6,985 bases of DNA from Lachnospiraceae bacterium (GTDB lineage Bacteria; Bacillota; Clostridia; Lachnospirales; Lachnospiraceae). Position numbers and translations under genes: made by a program. Positions 1 through 5,984 of this stretch are shown here, piece by piece; positions within the stretch are counted from its first letter, which is position 1; each line of letters opens with the position of its first letter. The notes under the pieces are model-generated. The model was not told the DNA's origin. It was given only the letters and a program-made list of their open reading frames with translations, and did no database searches. Location: the NCBI GenBank assembly GCA_022798035.1, contig JAAWLS010000127.1, positions 1 through 6,985 on the forward strand. Reading direction: 5' to 3'.

Positions 1-846
1 GTTTTCCATGGCCTCTTCCACTTTGAAAGCGGCAATGAGAGGCGTAGCCTCACTGGAGCCATAGAGGTTATACAGCTCATATCCGTTTCCTTTTATTCGG
101 GAAAGCCGCTCGCTTCCCGTAAGTACTTTTTTTAGAGACGTTCCTGTATATTTAAAGTAACGCAGCATTTGTGGGCTGATAAAACCGCAGGTGATTCCCT
201 CCCTGACATAATACTCCTCTATCAGCCGCACGTCCTTTCTCACTTCATCTGAGAGGATATGAGTGCAGCCGCCAGCGCTTAATATGGCAAAATATTCAAT
301 TATCCCAACGATAAAGGACAGGGGAGCAGTAGCCGCCATACACTCTTTCTCGTCAAATTTCAGCATCTTGACGTTTCTCATGGCGCCTCCAAATAGGCTT
401 GCGTGGCTGTGCACAATTCCTTTGGGCCGTCCTGTGGAGCCTGAGGTATACACAATCAGAGCTCTGTCCATATCTGAGACGGTTTTCGCCTCGGCAGGCT
501 CATACTGCTGAATGTCTTCCATCCACGCGCCATTGATTTCTCTTGCCGCTCCGCAGTCTTTCCGGATGTATTCCACCCGCTCTCTGGGATATTCCGGAAG
601 CAGCGGAACATATGAAGCTCCTGCCATCATAACGCCAATTTCCGCCGCCACATACTCCGCTCTTCTGTCCATACATACCAGCACTGGTCCTTCTGCTGCT
701 TCCGTACTCTGCAGTTTTGCGGCAACACGCAGACTCTTCTCCCATAGTTCACGGTATGTGGTATGTCTTGCACCGTTAAAATCTACGATGGCAGTTCGGT
801 CTGGGTACTGCTTTACCATCTTCTGAAACATATCCAAGAAATTCAT
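1..846 (-). CDS. AMP-binding adenylation-domain enzyme, probably NRPS or NRPS-like (N-terminal 282 residues, truncated by window edge)
   Basis: This enzyme would activate a carboxylic acid as an acyl-adenylate, usually for loading onto a carrier protein in the cytoplasm. The frame is open from ATG 846 to base 1, so only about the first half of an adenylation domain (normally about 500 residues) is visible. The NRPS-type core motifs are in order: A2-like AGASYVPLLPEYPRERVEY at residues 75-93, the A3 phosphate loop YTSGSTGRPKG at 133-143, and A5-like NLYGSSEATP at 260-269. There is no condensation domain before it, so it is either a loading or initiation module or a stand-alone adenylation enzyme. 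The start is well supported: AGGAGG lies 7 bases before the ATG. Aligned by eye to GrsA, the conserved Asp235 of the FDxS motif is Ile179 (LSFIVGIIEYF), which argues against an ordinary alpha-amino acid substrate. Carrier, condensation or release domains may lie beyond the left edge. An acyl-CoA or acyl-ACP ligase is the main alternative. Confidence 0.85.
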   Translation of the reverse strand, partial: MNFLDMFQKMVKQYPDRTAIVDFNGARHTTYRELWEKSLRVAAKLQSTEAAEGPVLVCMDRRAEYVAAEIGVMMAGASYVPLLPEYPRERVEYIRKDCGAAREINGAWMEDIQQYEPAEAKTVSDMDRALIVYTSGSTGRPKGIVHSHASLFGGAMRNVKMLKFDEKECMAATAPLSFIVGIIEYFAILSAGGCTHILSDEVRKDVRLIEEYYVREGITCGFISPQMLRYFKYTGTSLKKVLTGSERLSRIKGNGYELYNLYGSSEATPLIAAFKVEEAMEN

Positions 847-1074
847 CGTCTTACCTCCTCATTGTAGTGTCTTTTCGCATATGTTTCAGTTTATCAGAAA
901 ATTTTTCTTCCTCTCCTCCCCAGGAATACTTTGCAGCTTTTTCAACACAATTCGTATTTGCAGTAATTCAGAACTCCCCTGAAGACACTTCAATCCCAGG
1001 CAGAGGCCTCGGCAAGAGCAAATGACTGCTTTGCCAAGGCCTCTGCCTGAGATTTTAAATCGTTACCTGCACTT
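847..1074. other. Intergenic region between ABC permease and adenylation gene
   Basis: This 228-base gap holds the long hairpin at 992-1054 just after the permease stop and the AGGAGG ribosome binding site (about 854-859, minus strand) of the adenylation gene. I found no convincing promoter for that gene. A TACAAT with a 17-base spaced CTGAAA is present, but it abuts the ribosome binding site too closely to give a usable leader. I see no small gene, repeat array or RNA gene here. The adenylation gene may have a weak or activator-dependent promoter in this gap, or be fed by read-through from the transporter operon. Confidence 0.5.
992..1054 (-). terminator. Very long hairpin after the ABC permease, terminator-like but without a U-tract
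   Basis: On the minus-strand transcript this forms a 28-bp stem with a 6-base loop (GTCATT) and a single bulged C. It begins about 20 bases after the permease stop codon. The core arm is CAGGCAGAGGCCT paired with AGGCCTCTGCCTG. Two positions are G-U pairs in the minus-strand RNA but would be C-A mismatches in a plus-strand RNA, so the structure fits the direction of the genes. The sequence after the stem (GAAGTGTCTTCAGG) is not U-rich, so it is not a standard intrinsic terminator. It may end the operon, protect the mRNA 3' end, or be a dispersed palindromic repeat. Confidence 0.6.
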
Positions 1075-3558
1075 CTAATTCTGATAATTAATGCGCTCCA
1101 CCAAAGACTCCTTTCTGAGATTCCTGCTGAGAATCCAGGAGAGCATCACCTGCAGCAGCACAATTGCTCCAATCATAGCGCCGATTTCCAGAAGGGGCAC
1201 ATGATATACATCCAAACCAACAAATCCCTTCTCTTTCGCATATCGGAAAATTCCATATCCCATAGGGCTGCCGGCCGCCAAAGCTATCACAATTGTCCCC
1301 GCCGAAAACAGCATACCTTCCAACTGGAGCATCTGATTGAGCTGACGGTTTGTCATACCCACTGCCTGAAGGATTCCCAATTCTTTCTTCCTGGTAACTA
1401 CCCCGGTAATTATCGTATTTGCCATATTCATAAAACTGATAAGTCCTATCACTCCGAGGAAGGCATAAATGCAGATTTGCATGGACTGTATCTGAAAATC
1501 CACCTGCTTTTTCGCCTCGTCATAGGTCTTAAGAGCCATATGAGATTTGCCTGACATCAGCTCCCGAATTGCTGCCTCCACTTGAATTTTCTCACTCTCT
1601 TCACAAGTCACCCACAACTGGCCCTCCAGTTCTCCTTCCAGCTTTAGTTTCCGATAGGTATCTTCCGTCATGACCCAGGCTGCTGGAGCAACGCCGAAGG
1701 CTCCCATCATTTTCCCTTCCAGAGGCACTTTGTTCCCTCCGTCCTGAAGTTCTGCCTGCACCTTTTCTCCCAGAGTATATCCGCTCTCTTCCAGAAAATA
1801 GGAAGCGCCGTAAAGCAGCCCGTCCTCTGCCGCCACTTCATCATAGTCTACATTTCCCACCGAAGAATTTGCCCCATACCGCTCAAACTCCTCCCGGTTC
1901 AGCGCGCAGATGGAGGTGATGTCTCTCCCCTCATTCTGAGCAGAAGCGTTCTTGAGTTCCGCGGCAAAAAGATATCTGACGTCAACTCTCGTCACTCCTG
2001 GAATTGCCTCTAATTCCTCCTGAAACTCCCTTCCCAGCGGATTGTCCTTTTGAACTTCATCCAGGTTATTTTCCGGATATGCTTCATCTCTCAGAGAGCA
2101 ATCCAATTCAATGAGAAACTGTCCATGCTCTATCATGGAACGAACTTCATGCTCTCTGTCCATATTGCCTGCCAGATTTGCAAGAGCCACAAACAATACA
2201 CAGGAGAGCCCCATGGTAAAAATTGTTCTCAATGTACGCCGTTTGTTGGCCCAGAGATTAGAAAACGTAATCCTCAGAACAGACACCTGCCTGCTTCCTT
2301 GGCGCACCGCTTTTTTCTGCCTGCTGTTCTCCTGATAGCGGACTGCCTCTATCGGAGAGATGGACGCCACAATTCTCATGGGTTTCTTCAGAGAAATCCA
2401 AACTGTAAGGAAAGATACCGCAGCCGCCAGCAGCAGGATTGGAAATGACAAAACAGAAACCCGAACCATTCCCACCTGGCCCACCGCCTTTTCTCCTGTT
2501 ACAATAAAGTTATAAAACAATAATTCTGCCAGCAGGCTCCCGCCAGCCAGCCCCAGTGGGATTCCAGCAGCGGCCAGGGTCATTCCTTCTCGAAAAATGA
2601 CTTGTTTCAGCTGCCTTCTTGTGGCTCCCAATGCCTTTAATTTGCCGTACTCCTGGATTTTCTGTACAATTCCCACCTGGAAAATATTGAAGATTACCAC
2701 AATGGACACCAGAATCACAATCAGACTGATTCCCACACATCCCAAAATGGTCTCCGTTCCCGGGTCATACATCCACATCAAATACATGCTGTTTAAAGAC
2801 ACATTTTTTTCTTCTATCCCGCAAAGAGCGCCCAGCTCCTGTATGGTTTCCTCCACGTTATTTCCATTCACTTTCAGAGAATCATTCAGGCGGAACGTTA
2901 CGCTGCAGCGGCGCATTTCTTCTGGAAAAACAGATTCATAAAACGCCCGGGAGACATACCCCTGATAGGTTTTCTGAAAATCATTGGACTGTCCGGAATC
3001 CAGAATTCCGCTGATAACGAACTCTTTCTCGGCGAATTTACTCTGATTATCTCTGCGGAAAGGAACCGTGACAGATTTCCCAATCTCAGGCTTTAAAACA
3101 CCCATTTTCTCAAAAAATGCCAAAGACGCCACCAGTTCATTCTCCTTTTCCGGCAGCCTTCCTTCTATTTTGCCGTAAATATTGTTGTTTTTCGCTGACT
3201 CCTCATCCATCCAGAGCAGCCCCGCTTTCGCCTCATCACAGTTCACTTCTCCCACATAGGCGCTTCTTCCCACATGAACGAACTCACTGCGCCGGCAGAT
3301 GGTTTCATACTGCTCTTCCCCTGCCCGATTAAATACTGCACAGTAATTTCCGCAAAATGTGCCCGCATTGAGACGGTTGTGCTGAATCATTCCATATCCA
3401 AATTCTGCAATCATGGTCAGAAGCATGGTGCTCAAAAATATGGACAAAATAATCAGTACGCTTCGGCTCCTATTCTTTTTATTATTGGAGAGAGCCAGAT
3501 TTGTGATGGTCTTCTTATGCCTTGCTTTCTTGTAATTTCTATTTTCCTTCTGTTTCAT
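1075..3558 (-). CDS. ABC transporter permease with two FtsX cores (MacB/FtsX-type exporter family)
   Basis: This 827-residue membrane protein is the permease partner of the ATPase encoded just upstream. It probably exports or detaches peptides, lipids or drugs at the cell envelope. It reads as a tandem duplication. Each half begins with a basic juxtamembrane stretch (about 17-33 and 427-446) and a transmembrane helix (about 33-51 and 444-462). A large extracellular domain (about 52-267 and 463-692) and a three-helix FtsX core follow (about 268-390 and 693-811), giving eight helices in all. Each core carries the same cytoplasmic coupling-loop signature: EYGKLKALGATRRQL at 303-317 and ELGILQAVGMTNRQL at 726-740. 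Its ATG overlaps the ATPase stop codon as ATGA, which implies translational coupling. The family includes antimicrobial-peptide resistance and lipoprotein or peptide export systems, and the substrate cannot be read from sequence. It differs from BceB permeases, which have ten helices and one large external loop. Confidence 0.93.
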   Translation of the reverse strand: MKQKENRNYKKARHKKTITNLALSNNKKNRSRSVLIILSIFLSTMLLTMIAEFGYGMIQHNRLNAGTFCGNYCAVFNRAGEEQYETICRRSEFVHVGRSAYVGEVNCDEAKAGLLWMDEESAKNNNIYGKIEGRLPEKENELVASLAFFEKMGVLKPEIGKSVTVPFRRDNQSKFAEKEFVISGILDSGQSNDFQKTYQGYVSRAFYESVFPEEMRRCSVTFRLNDSLKVNGNNVEETIQELGALCGIEEKNVSLNSMYLMWMYDPGTETILGCVGISLIVILVSIVVIFNIFQVGIVQKIQEYGKLKALGATRRQLKQVIFREGMTLAAAGIPLGLAGGSLLAELLFYNFIVTGEKAVGQVGMVRVSVLSFPILLLAAAVSFLTVWISLKKPMRIVASISPIEAVRYQENSRQKKAVRQGSRQVSVLRITFSNLWANKRRTLRTIFTMGLSCVLFVALANLAGNMDREHEVRSMIEHGQFLIELDCSLRDEAYPENNLDEVQKDNPLGREFQEELEAIPGVTRVDVRYLFAAELKNASAQNEGRDITSICALNREEFERYGANSSVGNVDYDEVAAEDGLLYGASYFLEESGYTLGEKVQAELQDGGNKVPLEGKMMGAFGVAPAAWVMTEDTYRKLKLEGELEGQLWVTCEESEKIQVEAAIRELMSGKSHMALKTYDEAKKQVDFQIQSMQICIYAFLGVIGLISFMNMANTIITGVVTRKKELGILQAVGMTNRQLNQMLQLEGMLFSAGTIVIALAAGSPMGYGIFRYAKEKGFVGLDVYHVPLLEIGAMIGAIVLLQVMLSWILSRNLRKESLVERINYQN

Positions 3559-4229
3559 CCCTGCTCCACCACCTTACCGTCTTCTATCACCAGGATTCTG
3601 TCTGCAATCTGGGCAATGTCTTCATCATGGGTAATCATCACAATGGTCTGTCCGTATTTCTGGGCTGACATCCGCAGCAGTCCGATGACCTCATCGCTTG
3701 TTCTGGAATCCAGATTTCCCGTAGGCTCATCTGCCAGAATAATATCCGGCCCGGAGGCTAGGGCTCTTGCAATGGCAGTCCTCTGCTGCTGTCCGCCGGA
3801 CAATGTGTTAGGCAGATTATGTATCTTATTTTCGATACCCAGCGTCTTAATAATATCTTCCACAAACTCCTGTTCCGGCTCTTTTCCATCTAACCCCAGA
3901 GGCAGCACAATATTTTCCCACACATTGATGCTTGACACCAGATTAAATGCCTGGAAAATAAAACCGATTTTTCTTCTGCGGAACACTGCCAGCTCTTCCT
4001 CTTTCATGGAAAAAATATCTTTGCCTCCAATCCACACCTTTCCATTGGTGGGATAGTCCAGTCCGCCCAGCATGTGCAGAAGGGTACTCTTTCCGGAGCC
4101 TGACTTTCCGATTACCGTCACAAATTCTCCTCTTTTTATGGCGATATTGGCATCCCGCACCGCCCGGACTTGATTTTCTCCTTTACCATAATATTTGCAT
4201 AGATTTTCTGTCTTTAAAATTGTCTCCAT
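3555..4229 (-). CDS. ABC transporter ATP-binding protein (MacB/LolD/BceA-like)
   Basis: This cytoplasmic ATPase energises the FtsX-type permease encoded immediately downstream. All nucleotide-binding motifs are intact (numbered from ATG 4229): Walker A GKSGSGKST at 41-49, Q-loop Gln93, signature LSGGQ at 143-147, Walker B IILADE at 163-168 with catalytic Glu168, D-loop NLDS at 172-175, and switch His201. The 224-residue length is typical of single-domain ATPases of the MacB, LolD and BceA group. Two in-frame ATGs exist, at 4235 and 4229. I prefer 4229 because GGAG (4237-4240) then sits 7 bases upstream, whereas it would be only 1 base from 4235. The stop overlaps the permease start as ATGA. 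The gene appears to be the first of a two-gene operon driven from the promoter region at about 4284-4350. Confidence 0.96.
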   Translation of the reverse strand: METILKTENLCKYYGKGENQVRAVRDANIAIKRGEFVTVIGKSGSGKSTLLHMLGGLDYPTNGKVWIGGKDIFSMKEEELAVFRRRKIGFIFQAFNLVSSINVWENIVLPLGLDGKEPEQEFVEDIIKTLGIENKIHNLPNTLSGGQQQRTAIARALASGPDIILADEPTGNLDSRTSDEVIGLLRMSAQKYGQTIVMITHDEDIAQIADRILVIEDGKVVEQG

Positions 4230-4283
4230 ACTCATTCTCCATTTCTGTTCTAATGCGCTGATTGAAATATCTTACTTACTCTT

Positions 4284-4311
4284 ATCATAACCTGAATTTC
4301 TTTCATTTCAC
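4284..4311 (-). promoter_or_regulatory. Candidate promoter of the ABC transporter operon
   Basis: On the minus strand a -10-like TATGAT lies at 4284-4289. It is preceded, after a 16-base spacer, by a weak -35-like GTGAAA at 4306-4311. Transcription would start near 4277, giving a leader of roughly 45 bases to the ATPase start. The poor -35 box is what one expects of an activator-dependent promoter. The dyad at 4333-4348 would be centred about 64 bases upstream of that start. This is a call by eye and needs a mapped transcription start. Confidence 0.4.
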
Positions 4312-4332
4312 TTTCAGTGCAAGAAAAAAAGC

Positions 4333-4348
4333 CTTACATTTTTGTAAG
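4333..4348. promoter_or_regulatory. Perfect dyad CTTACA-TTTT-TGTAAG, likely response-regulator operator
   Basis: The arms CTTACA and TGTAAG are perfect reverse complements separated by TTTT. The element contains TTACA-N4-TGTAA, an exact fit to the TNACA-N4-TGTAA pattern described for BceR-like OmpR-family regulators that control neighbouring ABC transporter operons. It lies upstream of the ATPase gene and of the candidate -10 box. The regulator gene is in the adjacent operon, so this is the natural candidate for its binding site. An alternative is that the minus-strand dyad followed by GCTTTTTTTC acts as a weak terminator for upstream read-through. The stem is only 6 bp and AT-rich, which makes that less likely. 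Confidence 0.6.
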
Positions 4349-4354
4349 ATTTAG

Positions 4355-4377
4355 GTGACAGTTGACTGAACTGTTAC
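4355..4377. promoter_or_regulatory. Imperfect inverted repeat GTGACAGTT-N5-AACTGTTAC, possible secondary operator
   Basis: Nine-base arms with one mismatch (GTGACAGTT and AACTGTTAC) flank GACTG. The outer parts, TGACA and TGTTA, resemble the half-sites of the dyad 7 bases away but with a wider gap of 11 bases. Its place directly upstream of the primary dyad suggests a second regulator-binding site. It could also be unrelated or a chance repeat. Confidence 0.35.
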
Positions 4378-4401
4378 AAGCTTATTGGAAAATTTCTATT
4401 T

Positions 4402-4715
4402 TTTACATGCGGTGACAATCTCACAGACGGAATCATGATGGCAGAAGATATTCTGGCATATATTTTATATGACTATGAAAAAAAGGATTAGCTGTTCCAT
4501 CTCCCTCTGTTCCTTCTGATATTCCATTGGAACCAGGAGAATTTATTAACTTTATCGCCTGTGATACACTTTCTTACCGTAAACGTTTTTCTAATGCATC
4601 TGTCAAAAAAACTTTAACCATTCCTGAGTGGCTGAATGAAGAAGCCATTGCCATGGAGATTAATTTTTCACAGGTTTTGCAGGAAGCATTAAAAGAAAAA
4701 TTATATATAAAATAG
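4402..4715 (+). pseudogene. hicB-type antitoxin remnant, N-terminally truncated and frameshifted
   Basis: On the plus strand the reading FTCGDNLTDGIMMAEDILAY continues through ILYDYEKK (4402-4485), resembling the middle of HicB antitoxins (CGDNLxEAxxMAEDALALxLYDxE). It then meets a frameshift and a TAG (4489-4491). One extra A in the A7 run (4478-4484) would join it to the next frame as KKGLAVPSPSVPSDIP. That frame then continues through the typical C-terminal DNA-binding part, with DTLSYRKRF, VKKTLTIPEWLNE and INFSQVLQEALKEKL, to a TAG at 4713-4715. The usual first 30-35 residues are missing: upstream bases do not encode the FPDLPGC-like lead-in and meet a stop at 4363-4365. No hicA toxin gene is visible beside it. 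Even the 62-residue ORF from ATG 4527 keeps only the C-terminal ribbon-helix-helix-like region, so it could at most make a small DNA-binding peptide. Most likely it is a dead relic of a type II toxin-antitoxin system. Confidence 0.75.
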
Positions 4716-4741
4716 GATTCTTTTCCTAAGACAAGAATCCT
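4695..4741 (-). terminator. Intrinsic terminator of the two-component operon
   Basis: Starting 4 bases after the kinase stop codon, the minus-strand transcript folds AGGATTCTT against AAGAATCCT (4714-4741, 9 perfect pairs, 10-base loop). An A/U-rich tail ATTTTATATATAATTTTT follows. This separates the regulator-kinase operon from the transporter operon. The U-rich tail lies inside the last codons of the opposite-strand hicB relic. Confidence 0.75.
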
Positions 4742-4745
4742 GCGT

Positions 4746-5984
4746 TTACTGATACGGAATCTGAATGACAAACGTACTGCCTCTGTCCTGCCCCTGGCAT
4801 CTCGAGGACACTGTTACGCTTCCCTGGTGATACTCAATAATCTCACGTGTTAAATAGAGGCCTACCCCGGAGCCTTCCACACCGGCCGCCTCTGGAGATT
4901 CACCCCGGTAGAACCGGCGGAATATCTTATGGTATTCCTTTTTAGGAATACCTATTCCCTGGTCCTGAATCTCAATCCGCAGAAAGCTGACAAGCCTCGC
5001 CACACGGATTACAATCACCGTCCGTCTCTCACTGTATTTTATGGCATTTTCCAGAATATTAATCAAGGCCTCACAGAACCATTTGACGTCATGAGAAATC
5101 ACCACATGCTCTATTTCCTCCTCCGTTTCAAATTCTATGGAAATCTCCTTTTCTTCTGCTTTCAGATACACGCGGTTGACGGCAGACAGCAGGGTCTCCT
5201 GAATATAGGCAGGCTCCTTTTTAATCTGTATCATGCCAGTCTCCATTCTTGAAATATTCACAAGAGCTCCCACCAGAACTTCAAGTCCCTTCAGCTGCCT
5301 TCTGCACTGCTCCTGAAATTCTTCCCGCTCTTTTGGCTCTAAATCCTCTCTTTCAAGAATCTCAAAACACGTCTTTAACCCCGCCACCGGCGTCTTCAAC
5401 TGATGGGAAATATCTGTGACAAGAGACTTGGTGCCTTCCTTTTCCTTCTGCAGCCTCTCTTCACTTAACTTCATCATTTCCCAGAGCAGGTTTAACTGCT
5501 CATAGATTTCTTCCATCTCTTTTTCTCTGCCCCGGCAGACGCCCTCCGTCTTCAGACTGTACGTACGTTTCCGAAAACACCGCAGCACTCTGCCCAGCTC
5601 TCTCAGTTCTTTCTGTTTCTCCCTGTTCAGCAATCGGCACGCTCCGGCTGCCGCCAGCAGATACAGCAGAAACGCCAGCCCGGACAACAGCAGAATCATC
5701 TCCACACTCTGTCTCAGTTCCTGCTGATACCAATCCATCTGCCCTCCCAGATAGCCATAGGATTTCAGAATGTCCTGCCCGGCCTCCCCTCTTTCTTGAG
5801 ACAATCCCTTCAGCAATTCTATTGCCGTATCAACATTTTCTTTTCCCTGTTCCTCTATCATAACAGAAAGAATCTGAATCTTTTCCTCATAGCTGCGGTT
5901 TTGAATGCCTATCAACAGAGTGTCCGTCAGAATCAGCACCAGTATGCCCAGCCCAGTCAAAATCCACAAAACATTTCTCTTCAT
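4746..5984 (-). CDS. Membrane sensor histidine kinase (HisKA type), partner of the adjacent response regulator
   Basis: This kinase autophosphorylates on a histidine in response to an envelope signal and passes the phosphate to the regulator encoded just upstream. Numbered from ATG 5984 (412 residues), it has transmembrane helices at about 4-27 and 94-116 with a roughly 66-residue external segment between them. A HAMP-like coiled linker follows (about 117-185), then the H-box DISHQLKTP with His194. The ATPase domain has N-box NILENAIKYS (Asn309, Asn313), G1 DQGIGIP at 341-347, F-box IFRRFYRG and G2 GSGVGLYL at 371-378. All catalytic elements look intact. A longer frame starts at GTG 5996, but the AAGGAG there would touch that start. 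The same AAGGAG (5996-6001) sits 11 bases before ATG 5984, which also overlaps the regulator stop as ATGA, so 5984 is preferred. The residue after His194 is Gln rather than the usual Glu or Asp. Confidence 0.94.
   Translation of the reverse strand: MKRNVLWILTGLGILVLILTDTLLIGIQNRSYEEKIQILSVMIEEQGKENVDTAIELLKGLSQERGEAGQDILKSYGYLGGQMDWYQQELRQSVEMILLLSGLAFLLYLLAAAGACRLLNREKQKELRELGRVLRCFRKRTYSLKTEGVCRGREKEMEEIYEQLNLLWEMMKLSEERLQKEKEGTKSLVTDISHQLKTPVAGLKTCFEILEREDLEPKEREEFQEQCRRQLKGLEVLVGALVNISRMETGMIQIKKEPAYIQETLLSAVNRVYLKAEEKEISIEFETEEEIEHVVISHDVKWFCEALINILENAIKYSERRTVIVIRVARLVSFLRIEIQDQGIGIPKKEYHKIFRRFYRGESPEAAGVEGSGVGLYLTREIIEYHQGSVTVSSRCQGQDRGSTFVIQIPYQ

Larger units (their letters stand above)
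4236..4745. other. Intergenic region between kinase and ABC ATPase genes
   Basis: This 510-base stretch separates the regulatory operon from the transporter operon. From the right it contains the kinase terminator, the plus-strand hicB remnant, the imperfect inverted repeat at 4355-4377, the perfect dyad at 4333-4348, the candidate promoter at 4284-4311 and a short leader with GGAG at 4237-4240. I see no tRNA, riboswitch or CRISPR repeat in it. Confidence 0.7.

Noticed and set aside
500..826. Short frames on both strands within the adenylation gene
   Set aside because: They lie inside a clear adenylation domain that runs unbroken from 846 to the window edge. Their translations lack any motif.
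862..890. CTGAAA-17-TACAAT as a promoter for the adenylation gene
   Set aside because: Transcription would start inside or beyond the AGGAGG ribosome binding site, leaving no usable leader.
3274..4056. 260-codon open frame on the plus strand
   Set aside because: It is antisense to the fully conserved ABC ATPase and the permease start. Its translation is Cys/Ser/Pro-rich without family motifs, so it is a shadow of the real genes.
4319..4350. Minus-strand CTTACA-AAAA-TGTAAG-GC-T7 read as an intrinsic terminator
   Set aside because: The stem is only 6 AT-rich pairs, a good terminator already follows the kinase, and the dyad matches a known operator pattern at a sensible place. It is kept only as an alternative reading.
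4574..4771. 65-codon minus-strand frame overlapping the kinase end
   Set aside because: It is antisense to the recognisable hicB relic, crosses the kinase terminator and has no ribosome binding site or known motif.
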